DNA from: Tanytarsus gracilentus
Lineage: Eukaryota; Arthropoda; Insecta; Diptera; Chironomidae
Length of the DNA stretch: 64,000 nt
Reading direction: 5' to 3'
Assembly (NCBI GenBank): GCA_038502055.1
Contig: JAXRKN010000044.1
Coordinates: 2,452,001-2,516,000, forward strand
The notes below the pieces were generated by a model that did no database searches, was not told the origin of the DNA, and was given only the letters and a program-made list of their open reading frames with translations. Position numbers and translations under genes: made by a program. Positions 46,537 to 57,824 of the stretch are shown here, piece by piece. Every line of letters starts with the position of its first letter. The first letter of the stretch is position 1.

Positions 46537-48178
46537 ATGTCTACTTCCGATTCCGATGGTAAGTCCTAAATTAACTTCATAACAAATCAATTTACTATCA
46601 CAACTTATAAAACTTCAAGATCTTCCTGAATTAATAAACCAAAATCGCCAAATTGAATCTGACGACAGCGATGAAGAAAATTGGCAAGAAGTTAATGAAA
46701 GTGAGGAATTAACGAGATGTTTATTCTGTAAAAGCGAATATCCGAATATCGAGGAGGCAATCGAGCATTTAAAGGCATCACATGAGTTTGATTTGGTGGA
46801 AATTAAAGCTCAACATTCGATGGATTTTTATGGCTATATAAAAGTGAATATTGATGGACATTCTATATCAATAAATTCAAAAATCTCATTTTAGATGGTC
46901 AACTACATTCGAGAAAGCAACTTAACGAATCCAAAAGACCTCAAACCCGAGCTGTTTAGTGATGACAAGTACATGAAGCCATCAAGTGCCTATGAAAGTT
47001 GGTTCTCATATGATTTTGATGCGATCGATGTTGGTGCCAACGCTCAAACTGATACATTGACACAAATCGAAGAATTAAAGCAGCAATTAGCTCTCAAAGA
47101 TCAACTGCTGGAAGAAACAGTCAAGAACATGTCAACAATGAAAGAAAGTTTTTCCCGTATGATGATAAAAGACGATCCAGTAATTCCCAACAAGAAGAAA
47201 ACTCATTTAAATGGCGTTGCTAGCATTAGTCTTGAGAATGACGAAGGTTATTTTGAGACTTACTCGCATTTTTCAATCCATCATACGATGTTGAGCGACA
47301 AAGTTCGAACGGAAAGTTATCGAGATGCAATTTTAAAAAACTCGAGCGTCTTTAAGGACAAGGAAGTGCTGGATCTTGGATGTGGCACTGGAATTCTCTC
47401 ACTTTTCTCCTCTAGGGCTGGAGCTAAAAAAGTCTTTGCAGTCGATCAATCGGACATAATTTATAATGCTATAGAAATTGCGCAAGTTAACGAAGTCCGC
47501 AACATCGAGTTCATTAAAGGCAGACTCGAAGATTTAGTTTTGCCTTTAAAAAAAGTTGACATCATCGTGTCCGAATGGATGGGATATTTCCTTTATTTTG
47601 AGGGTATGCTTGATAGTGTTATTTACGCTCGCGATAATTACCTCAGTGAAGGCGGCATCTTGATGCCTAACCGCTGCACAATCTCCATCGTCGGCTATGG
47701 CAATGAGGATAGATTCAATAATTTTATAAATTTCTTCGACAACGTTTACGGTTACAACATGAAATGCATGCAAAAAGACATCCTGAGAGAAGCACACGTT
47801 GAAAAGTGCGTCGACAATTTCGTGCTCACAAAGCCAAATGTCATTCATAATCTCGACATCATGACTTGCGATCTTAAATATTCCAACTTCAGCTACGATT
47901 TCAACCTGGAAGTCATCAAGGATTCACAAATGAACTCCATTGTCGGCTATTTTGACACGTTTTTCGATTTACCGGAAAAAGTTATGTTCAGCACATCTCC
48001 AGCAGACACGACGACCCATTGGCAGCAAGCCGTATTCTATTTCGATGAACCAGTGAGCGTTAAAATTGGAGAAATTGTCACAGGAAAATTTATATGTCAG
48101 CGTGGTCGCGATGACTTGAGAGCGCTTAAAGTTGAAATTCAAATTTTCAATAAAACATTCAAATATGATTTGGATTAA
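46537..48178 (+). CDS. Art3: Protein arginine methyltransferase 3
   Basis: Three exons (46537-46558, 46620-46843, 46895-48178) give 509 aa. An acidic N-terminus is followed by the C2H2 zinc finger specific to PRMT3 (C41, C44, H57, H62), which in the family binds ribosomal protein Rps2. A coiled-coil-like linker (about 140-175) leads to the catalytic core. Motif I is VLDLGCGTG (about 240-248), the double-E loop is SEWMGYFLYFEGM, and the THW loop is TTTHWQQ in the C-terminal barrel. It should transfer methyl groups from S-adenosylmethionine to arginine (type I, asymmetric) in the cytosol. Exon 1 is only 22 nt, and choosing it is supported by frame and by the acidic start. It is convergent with Rpn11. 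Confidence 0.95.
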
Positions 48179-48185
48179 AATGTGA

Positions 48186-48237
48186 AATAAAGAGTTGAAA
48201 TTATTTACTTTTAAATTTCCTTTCAATAATTTTTATT
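48186..48237. promoter_or_regulatory. Back-to-back poly(A) signals of PRMT3 and Rpn11
   Basis: AATAAA on the plus strand (48186-48191) follows the PRMT3 stop by 7 bases. AATAAA on the minus strand (48232-48237 read as TTTATT) serves Rpn11. The two transcripts probably end within tens of bases of each other or overlap. Confidence 0.6.
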
Positions 48238-48376
48238 CTTTCTCAAAAAAAAAAAATCTTCACAAGAAAAATAAAGGAAGGTAATCGGAGAGATGTGTGT
48301 AAGGGGGAGAAATTTAAGATGAGTTAATTATAATTTCTTGATATTAATATATGCGCGTAAAAAATGGGATCGAAAT

Positions 48377-49477
48377 TTACTTAAATACGACTGTGTCGAG
48401 CATCGCGCCTAAACACTGTACGATATTGTTTGACATGAGTGTGTCAACCTTCTCCTCCAAATGTCGTTTCGGGTCTTGCTTGCCGACATTCTTGATAGCG
48501 AGCTGTTCGGGCGTCATTTTCTCCTCATCCTCGAGCGCCTTATTGTAGTTCTTTGCCAAATCGAGCATTTCACTAACCGTACTTTCATTGATGCTGCAAT
48601 GATCCTCGTAGTTGGCGAGTGTCAGACCATCCATCCATGATTTCTTGTGGAGATTGAGAAGCATTTTTTGTTCTAATTCATTCTTTCTATAATTAATGCT
48701 GATCGAGTAGTAGTGACGATTGAGACCATGAATGAGTGCTTGCACGGAAGGCTTCTGTAAGTGACCCAAATTCGAAGTCGTTTGACGCGGCTCCTGACCA
48801 AGGACCAGCATATTGGGATTGATTAAGCGGAAAGCATCGATCACTACCTTTCCCTTGACCGATTGAATTGGATCGACGACAACGGCAACTGCACGCTCAC
48901 TCAATGCTTCGAATGATTGTTGCGTGTTTATATCGACTCCCGAGAGCCAGCAACCGAAACCAGGATGTGAGTGATACCATCCGACGACCATCTCGGGTCT
49001 TCCAGTCTGCTTCAGCATGTCCAACATTTTCGCTTGAAAAACAGGATCAACGGCCTCAACAGACACTCCCGTACCAGTTTGAGGCATCGCGAACACATCA
49101 ATGACCTGCACTGTATAGTCATCGACGAATTCACCCAACATCAAGCCCATAACTTCCATTGGCACTCCGGCACGACCGTGCTTCAACATTTTTAATAAAG
49201 CCAATGATGAAATATACACTTGTTCGGCAGTATCGACGACGGGCGCATCGGTTGGCGGCGGTGGTTGAGACAGTCCTGGCAAACCTGCAATTATGCAAAA
49301 TCATGTTAACCTCATTAATTGATAGTGAGCGAAATGTAATCAATTTCAACGCTGGATGTTTGTTAAGCGACTCATGAGAGTGTACTGGATGTTAAAAAAC
49401 TCTTAATTTTATGTAATTGAGCAACGTTCAAACAATTTTATTGTCTCAAAAAAATACTCACGAAGCAATCGATCCAT
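48377..49477 (-). CDS. Rpn11: 26S proteasome lid deubiquitinase Rpn11 (PSMD14)
   Basis: Two exons on the minus strand, 49477-49462 and 49284-48377, give 307 aa, close to the human 310. The 16-nt first exon encodes MDRLL and its split codon yields MDRLLRLPGL, the expected start. The MPN+/JAMM metalloprotease motif is intact: E49 in MEVMGLMLGEF, then H110, H112 and D123 in HSHPGFGCWLSGVD. It cleaves ubiquitin chains from substrates at the proteasome as they are unfolded. The C-terminal helices that bind Rpn8 and the lid are complete. It is head-to-head with ELMO (about 500 bp apart) and tail-to-tail with PRMT3. Confidence 0.98.
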
Positions 49478-49973
49478 TTTAACAAATTCTTGATGTTTTC
49501 ACAGCTACTTGAGAGTAAATTCACTTATTTTCGATAAATCGCGTTGAAGTGCGTCAGTTCCTTGCCTCTGTGTCTCTTTAAAGTTCCTCTGAACAATATT
49601 TTTAAGCGAAATTTCAAAAATGACTCGGCAAAAATATTTCGCTATATTTTTTTTGGTGTTTTGGGTGATATTTGGGTAATCTCTCAAGTCTCCGGAGTAA
49701 TTGTCCAATTGGATTAAGAAGTCAGGCCATAAAGACATAAACAACAAAAAAAATAATTTCAGTATTATTTTTTAAGAATTTCGTGTGATTTTCGTATTAA
49801 ACCATAACAATTTTATTTTAATCGTCATATAAGCACCGCCGACCACCACAATCCGATGAAAATAATCTAAAATTTTACAAACTAAACAAATCATTCATCA
49901 AAAACAACGAAAGGCCAATCCCATAAAATTTTTTTAGGAAATTCCGTTCGTGTGAATAATAAAAAGTGACTTA
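49478..49973. promoter_or_regulatory. Shared intergenic promoter region of Rpn11 and ELMO
   Basis: A 496-bp gap separates the divergent start codons. It is AT-rich; no TATA box with a well-spaced Initiator was found for either gene, as is usual for housekeeping genes. It must hold both promoters and 5' UTRs. Confidence 0.5.
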
Positions 49974-52252
49974 ATGCTTCCGCCGAGAACGCCGCAAGTA
50001 AAAGACTCGACGGTGGTGAAGATAGCTGTTGAGCCGCTGACCAATGATGGCTCGATGCCGCAATTAATTGAATTTGATCAAAAACAACCACTTTCGACTA
50101 TAATCAGTGAATTGTGTTCGAATTGGAAAATCTGCGATAGCGAAAATTATGCGCTCAAGTTCACGGAACAAAATAACATCGGATATGTGACCGAGAAGAA
50201 TAGAACTGATGTCAAAAATGGATCTGTCTTAAAGATTCACCTAAATGCTGAACGTCAAGTGGCCTTTTTGCTGAATGTCTTTACAACTGGATCTACTTTG
50301 GAGCAGAAAGAATGTCTCGAGAGTTTGTCAGCACTATCGGGTGATTTGACATTCGCAAATGAGTTCATCAGCAAGTCCGGACTTGATATGCTCATCAAAC
50401 TAATCGAGGATGAAAAGTGCACTGGAGCGCGACTTGAATTCGCACAAAAATCATTCGTCGAATTAATGGATCATGGAATTGTATCGTGGGAAATTCTCAG
50501 CGATAACTTTATAAAGCGCAATTATGAATTAATTAGATCAACGACTCCAGCATTGCCCTCAAACAACATCATTGAGTCGTCGCTTTCGATTCTCGAAAAT
50601 ATCGTTCAAAATAGCAGTCGGGCTGTGCTTGTTGAGCAACAAGTGACGTTCGGATGTCTATTGGAATTGCTAAGAAAGCCCGTTGCCGCCATTCAACAAA
50701 ACACCATTGCACTTGTTAACGCACTGTTCTTAAGGTATTTAAATTTTAATGTTTCAAAAATTAATTTTAATTTAATCTAAAAATCAGATTCGAAGAGAAG
50801 AGACGAGTTATCGCCGACACTTTCAGTCAAAAGCAATATCGAACAGCAATTCTTGACAATTGTGTCATAAACGCACATGACGGATCTGAGATGGCACATC
50901 AGCTGAGTATTTTACAAATTTTAACGCTCGGCATGTTGGAACCGCGAATGAAGGATAGAAATTTCGATCAAGATGCTCAAGATAAAATTAAGGAACTTCG
51001 TAGGATTGCATTCGAGAGCGAGGGCGATGGTGATTCGTCAAACACTCAGCGACGAGGACAACAACAGCAACAGCAGAACAAGAAACTCGGATTTAAGTAC
51101 GACATTAATCCCGCTCAAGACTTTATGGAGTCTTCACTTCTCGCACTCGATTGCATGATTTATTTTGCTCGCAATCAAACGCAACTCTACACCAAGGTTG
51201 TGCACGAGAACTCATGTCGCACGGACGAATATGAATGTCCGTTTGGAAAGACAAGCATTGAGCTCGTAAGTGTCCTTTGTGAAATTCTTAGAATCGGCGA
51301 AGAATCGAGAGCCGCCATGAAGGATCAATTTCATCCGATGTTTTTCACCCACGATCATCCATTTGAAGAATTTTATTGCGTGTGCATTGTCGCATTAAAT
51401 CGCACGTGGAAGGATATGCGAGCGACGAGTGAAGATTTCTCAAAAGTTTTTGACGTTGTTCGAGAGCAAATCATGCGTTCACTAATGACACGTCCGAGAG
51501 ACTTTGAAAACTTTCGCCAACGCATGGCCGAGCTGTCCTACGCTAAAATCACGGAAATGAGACAGCAGGAGCGAACTGCGCGTGAGGAATGTGAATCAAC
51601 AGCTTCGGCGATTGTGTCGTTAAAGGAAAAGTTGAGACCTGAGATTTTATGTTTAATTCGAGAGCAACGTCTCGGTTTCTTAGTTGAGGGAACGCGTTTC
51701 AGCAAATTTATTCGTGGAACGAGAAGCAAAGATAAATTTTGGTATGTTCGTCTCTCGCCCAATCACAAAGTACTTCATTATGGCGAGTGCGATGATAAAG
51801 CAGTGCCAACACAAGATGAACTTAAAAGCGAGTTGCGTGTTAATGAGATGAAGCAATTATTGGTCGGAAAGGATTGTCCGCACGTTAAAGAAATTAAAAC
51901 AATTCGTGGTGCAAAACCAGCGACTCTCTTTTCGATTTCGTACGACGACAATGGCGAGCAGAAGACGCTCGATTTTGTTGCACCCGATGATACGACTTTT
52001 CACTATTGGATTGACGGTAAAAATATTTTTGCGATTACTTTACGATGAGATTTGATTAAATTTTGTTTTTTAGGTATTTCGTGTTTAATGGAACAACCGA
52101 TGTTGAGCAAACAGATGGAAGAAGATTTTGAGACATTGTTGTCTGTTGAAATTAAATTGAGATTACTCGATACCGAAGGCGTTGACATTTCAAAAGATCC
52201 AGCTGAGGTGCCACCAGAACCTGAGGATTATGAATTTAATTTTGAAGGCTAA
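49974..52252 (+). CDS. Ced-12: Engulfment and cell motility protein ELMO (Ced-12)
   Basis: Three exons (49974-50734, 50788-52016, 52074-52252) give 722 aa, the usual ELMO length. Order: an N-terminal Ras-binding-like and armadillo-repeat part (about 1-300), the ELMO domain (about 300-500, including CMIYFARNQTQLY and the RTWKDMRA region), then a PH domain (about 560-670, FWYVRLSPNHKVLHYG) and a proline-rich tail (VPPEPEDY) that in the family binds the SH3 domain of DOCK180/Mbc. With DOCK it forms a bipartite exchange factor for Rac, used in engulfment of dead cells, myoblast fusion and migration. A short glutamine run (RRGQQQQQQNKK) in the middle is a local insertion relative to what the family usually shows. 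RhoGAP92B in this window acts on the same class of GTPases in the opposite direction. Confidence 0.96.
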
Positions 52253-52848
52253 GAATCTTCGTTCGTGCCAAAGTGATCATGATTGAAATTTTATCTCGAT
52301 GCCAAAGCACATTTTTATCTTATCTCAAATTTTAAACTGCTCATTGTGGAACTTTTTTATCTAAAATTAAATATCATCAGCAGATTCATTTCCGCTGTAA
52401 CGAATTTCATTTAAAGACATGACGAACCATATTTGAATGTTTGTATGTATACGCGATAGTTTGCGCTTATCTTAGTCTAGAAAGTATTTTTAATATATTT
52501 CTCTTTTTGCTTAAAAATATTTTTTTTAAAAAAGTTACTTTAGTTTTGTGCAATTTTAATATCACCAAAAAATATGATAAATAAAATAAAAATTTCATAT
52601 CAAATTGAAAAGTTGTTTTTTAAATCCAGTAAAAATAAAATAACTAAGTTTTTAAGGATTTTAATAAATTAAATTTTTAGTATAGTTTAAAAGCACGTTT
52701 AAGTTTAACGGTTAAATTCAAAAATATTCGAGACACAAATAATTTATGAAAATTATGTGTCTCGGCTAAAACGTAAACAAATCAAAAATCATCATTTTAA
52801 GAAATAATTTAATTCGTAGGTAGCTAAAAATCACTAAAATCATTAAAA
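52253..52848. other. ELMO 3' flank and Trf-like upstream region
   Basis: AT-rich spacer with an AATAAA near 52580-52585 as a likely ELMO poly(A) signal. No coding content. Confidence 0.5.
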
Positions 52849-53560
52849 ATGAATCACGATGCAACACTTAAACATCTCCTTGGAAGTCCACTAAAGGTAA
52901 GAACTTAAAAACACTTAAAAATAACATCAAAATCTTAAGTAAATAAAATTATTTCAGATTCCACAACAAGTTCCAGCTCCAACAAATCAAGCACCGTCAG
53001 GTCCACAAGAAGCTATCAATACAATAAAAGTCCAAAATTGTGTCGCCAGCGTGTCTCTTGGCTGTGATTTAGATCTTCAGATGATTAATTTCCGAACTAG
53101 AAATACCGAATACAATCCTCAGCGATTTCACGGAGTCGTAATGCGAATTCGAGAGCCTCGCTGTACAGCTCTCATCTTTAGATCCGGAAAAATTGTTTGT
53201 ACTGGCGCTAGAAATGAACACGACGCAAGATTAGCGGCTAGAAAATTCGCCCGAATCATCCAGAAACTCGGACATGAGCAAGTTAAGTTCATTGACTTCA
53301 AAATCCAAAATCTTGTCGCAACTGTAGACCTTCGATTTCCCATCCGTCTCGAAGACCTCAATCAAGTCCATGGGCAATTTTCATCATACGAACCAGAACT
53401 TTTTCCAGGCCTCATTTATCGAATGGTTCGCCCACGTGTCGTCCTATTAATTTTTGTTAATGGAAAAATTGTATTTACCGGAGCCAAGTCAAATCAGGAA
53501 ATTGCGGAGAGCTTAGAAAACATTTATCCGATCCTGCAGAGTTATCGAAAGAATAACTAA
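52849..53560 (+). CDS. Trf: Divergent TBP paralogue, TBP-related factor (Trf-like)
   Basis: Two exons (52849-52896, 52958-53560, phase 0) give 216 aa. After a short N-terminus without a polyglutamine tract comes the two-repeat saddle (about residues 40-213). The four DNA-kinking phenylalanines are present (in YNPQRFHGV, TALIFRSG, ELFPGLIYR and LLIFVNGK), as are the asparagines of VQNCVASV and IQNLVATV, so it should bind TATA-like DNA. It departs from the near-invariant TBP core at many other points, such as RFHGVVM for RFAAVIM and QKLGHEQVKF for QKLGFPAKF, which includes one extra residue. It is therefore a paralogue. The dipteran Trf (TRF1), which works mainly in RNA polymerase III transcription, is the best match; another TBP duplicate cannot be excluded. 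Confidence 0.85.
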
Positions 53561-56500
53561 TTTTGTAAGTTTTGAAAGATTTTAAATAAATTTAAATTAA
53601 GCTTAAAGTGCAAGTGATGAAATTTTTTTAACAAAAAGATTCGAATTTAAAATAATTATTATTTAACTAATTTTCCCTTTGAACGAAAATTTTTTCAACT
53701 CCCACGCACTTTTTCCTGCCGCGCGCAAGCTTATTTGTATTGTGGTCTTTCTTGAACAGTTCATTTAGCTGTTGGCAAAACTTTTTCATGTATGTAAAAC
53801 TTTCAAGGACTTAAGCGACAAAGAAAAAGTCACTTTGTGACATTGATAAGGGAAATCTGTTGCTATAGTGGTGAACACTATGTTTTTCATGTTAATTAAA
53901 ATTGAATTATTCTCATTTCTATAGAAATTCACTTAAAAGAAAAAGTTCATTCACATGAAAATCATCCGTCTTTTTTTTGTCACCCCATAATAATGCCTTC
54001 GGATGTTTTTGTGTTTATTTTCGATGAGAGAGCGCTATGTTTGATGAATGTGATGAAAGTTTATAAGCAGGGTTGAAAATGATTTGCTCTTATAAGCATC
54101 TGACGAGTGGGTTATGATGTGAAGTGAGCTCTAAGAAATTTCTGTATTTGAAATAATTTATGGACATGAATAGAAAATTATTATTATAACAACTTTTTAG
54201 CTGCTAACAGATGTTTATAATCAGCGTAACTGAAAGGAATGAAAAAAATTATGAAGAGCAAAAAGTTTTCAGATTTCATCTTTTTTTAGAAACAGATTGA
54301 ATGATTCTAAAATAAGTTTTGCATTAATATTTTTTTGTTAAATATTTTTCTATGAAAGTATTTAAATTTTGGAACCAAATAGTTCATAATTTATCACACC
54401 ATATGGTTATGAGTGAAAAATAAGAAAATTAAATTACCGAAGCATCGCCATTGTTCGATTGAATAGACAAGAAAAATGTAATTGCCAAAAAGTTTGAATA
54501 ATTCATGAACTCGCCACATTTTGTGAGTGCCTTTTTGCACTTTTTCTTCATCTTTTTGCGAGAGCATGGAAATGTTGATGCTTATGTCCCCCCCAAAAAT
54601 TGTCACAATTGAAATTTATAAGAATCCATTTTGTGTGAACTCGTCGGAACTAAATTGAGACGACAAGAAACAATAATTTGATGCAGAGCTATTTTTATGT
54701 TTTATTCTTCATCTTTTGTTTTTTTTTCTGTGCGAGCTTTTTTTGTGTGCCGACGAATGCGATGACAATAAATTATGCAAAAGTGCTTCTCTGCGAGAGA
54801 GATTGTAGTGAATGAATATTGCATGCCATTTTGAGCGATTATGACAATTGTTGTGTTTATGTCTTCCTTCGTTGAGAGGAGAAATAAATTTAGTCTGGGT
54901 CGATTGCTGGCGAAAAAAATTATAATTTAAAGCTTGAAAGTTGTGCGAGCATGAAGTTAAATTTTATTAGATGAGAAAATTCAAGTTAAAATCAATTTCA
55001 TGTGCAGCCTCCTCACCAACCTACACGCAAAACTTTTTTTCCTTTAAATTTTCGCATAATCTTAAAAGTTTTGAATTGATAAACATTTTCTTTGAGGGTG
55101 TAAAAATTTGCTTTTTTTTTAAATTTTTAAGTCAAAAGGTCATCGGCTAATAACGGTCGGTCGACTTAAACCCCTGATTTTCTCAAACCCAATCACGCAA
55201 CTTGATGGATGCTTGGTTAATCGAGTTGAAAATGTTTCATGGAGTGAGACACACAACGGTTAAAATGGCATTCAACAATGTCTTTGACAAAATCAATTAA
55301 TTTTGATGAACACCGTTTAAAATTAATTAAGTGTCTTATCCTTGACAAATTCTGACTTGCATGCAAATTTTAATCTCTTTCCTGGAAGTGACTAAAATAA
55401 ATATTTTGCTTCCATCGAGGCTTAATGCAGTTTGACTCTTCTTGGAAGTCGATAATGTTTACGACCACTCGTGTTATTTTACTTACAATGTTTCAACTAA
55501 GGTGAAAAGCATCAGATTAATATGAAGAAGGCAAAATACTTTTTTTCCTCAAATAACTAACTAAATCTTCCCAGAAAGTGCTGAATTTATGATCCAATTT
55601 AATCGAACATCTCATCGAAAGAAAAAGCAACATTAAGCATATCGGAAAGCACACGTGTTCTTATACTACTCAAAATGAAAATGATGTTTTTCATGAGGGT
55701 TGCTAGTCAATAACGCATATAGCAGTATCTAACAACGTTATGTAAAACTCTTTTCTCTTCTCTCAATACCCCCTCAAAAAATTTCCATCCAAGAGCATCT
55801 TCAAAGTTTATATTTTTATCCTTTTTTATTTCCCTCGAAATAAATTCAACATTTGAGCTGGAAAATATAAATTTACTCACTGACTGTCGGAGTGCATTAC
55901 ATGAATCATGCTATCAGACATTGCGGCATCTTTCTAATGTGTGACAAACATTTGAAAGATTTTTAATTTATGATAGAAGAAGTTTTTTCTTCTGTGGCTT
56001 GACTTGTAAAGTTTCTTAGAAAATAGTTTAATTCTTTCGCAAGAAAATAGTTAAATATAATTTGATTAAATGTCTAAAGCATAATTTCCAATATTTAATT
56101 TTTTATTCAAAAATCCTTGAAGAAATAAATTTTAAAAAAATAAATCCGTGTTGGCCTTTCAATTTCCCACACATTTGGTTACGCAAAAATTTAACATTAT
56201 ATGTAAAGCTCATGATGAGTTCATAAAATTTAATCCCCCGAAAAAAATCATCATTAGATCACGTGCTAAACGATGATATTAAGAACCTTTCAGCATCAAC
56301 ATTATTTTTTTGTGCTTCAAACTCTCTACATTAACAAACAAAACGGAACACTGCAACTGATTATCAGCTTTATGACTTTTTACAGATGTTTCGACCTTTG
56401 ACATTTACCGCCATTCTCATTGTGGCATTTTTCCTCCTCGAACATTTGCCTCAAACCAACTTTCTCCTCTGTGCTGCTGTGTTATTCCTCCAAATACATA

Positions 56501-57686
56501 CCGCACATTGAAGAAAGTAGAAAAAAACGTGGAGGCAACAAGATAGAGTTTCACTCGAGATGATCGCCCACACGTCATGCTACCTACAGATGAAAAAAAA
56601 TGTGCACAGTCGAGGAGCCAGAGAAGAAAGTGAGTTTCTGGCATTGCATGTAACAAAAGTTTTTCTTAATTTCATAGGTTCTACTCTACCTACGCAGATC
56701 GCCATTAGCCAAAATGAATTGCCATTGAATTTCGTATTAAAACTCGTGCGATGCGAAGAAAACATCGGTGCGTAGGTGCATGAGGTTCTAAGAGTGGAAA
56801 GTTCTGGAAAATATTTTACTGTAAATTTTTTTTCTGGTTGATTTAACAAAAATATGAACATTTTTGTTATTTAGTGTTCCTCCACTTGTTCCAGGACTAT
56901 CAAATAGCGCAAAACAAATGACAATGGCTTAGTTTTAGTAGCTTTATATGTAGGGAGTCACGCAGAAAGCGTGTAGGTGTATAATAATCATTCCAAATGG
57001 TAATATCAGTCACGCTGCTTAATAATTTAAAGGGGAAAAAAAATTAATTCATTGAACTTTTTTACCTTCGAGTACAGTATCAGGTGATGGGATTTCCAAT
57101 TATTTTAAATAGCGGAAATTTTTTTATTGGAAAATTTTTGTTCTCTTTTGATGAAGAACATGCAATGCACTTGGGTTGGGATTTTCCCCGAAATAAATTT
57201 TCTGAGGCATGAATCAAGCACATTTTCGTGTAGGTGCATTGCTGAATATTTAGACTGTTGAGCCTGATTTCTGAAAACTTTTTGCTGTTAAAATTTTAAA
57301 GAATTTATTTTTTTTTCCCGGGAGCTCAAAATGTAAAGAACATGATCATTCGCTTGAAGCTTGTGGCGACCTTTGACATTAAACCCAGCTTTTTGACAAA
57401 ACCGGATTTAAAATACTGAGAATTTCGTTTTAAGCTTTTTTTTGTGAGAAATTTTCGATCCTCTTGAAACATAAAAGTTAAATTTGATGAATTTTTAGGA
57501 GATAGAAAAAAGATTAATTTTTTAAGGATGAAAGTCGATTAAATTTTCAATTTTAAAACTTTTCCTATTGTTCAATAAAAAGTTTTGTAATTGAAGTAGA
57601 AATCTAAATATTTTTTTCCATTTCGATTGCGAATTAAAGTCATTAAATTTCCACTTAATTAAATGCCTTCTGGATATAAAATCATC

Positions 57687-57824
57687 CGATCGCCGGGCGG
57701 TGCTTGTGTGATTATGTAATTTCAACCATCTTCTCTGACAATGTAAAACACAATCAATATAAAAATATAAAATTGTTGCAAATTAATTACAAAACTAATC
57801 AAGCGAAATGAAGCCCGGCGATCG
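57687..57824. repeat. GC-rich 12-bp inverted repeat pair
   Basis: CGATCGCCGGGC (57687-57698) is repeated as its exact reverse complement (57813-57824), with 114 bp of AT-rich DNA between. The arms stand out against the AT-rich background. They could be ends of a small element or paired protein sites; no target-site duplication was seen outside them. Confidence 0.6.

Noticed and set aside
52849..53560. Loss of TBP intercalating phenylalanines
   Set aside because: A first alignment placed them at the QKLG loop and the last helix. Recounting against the TBP pattern puts them in RFHGV, LIFRS, LFPGL and LIFVN, where all four are present.
56417..56861. Overlapping open frames on both strands
   Set aside because: Neither has a known domain, splice context or promoter, and opposite-strand overlap is typical of chance frames.
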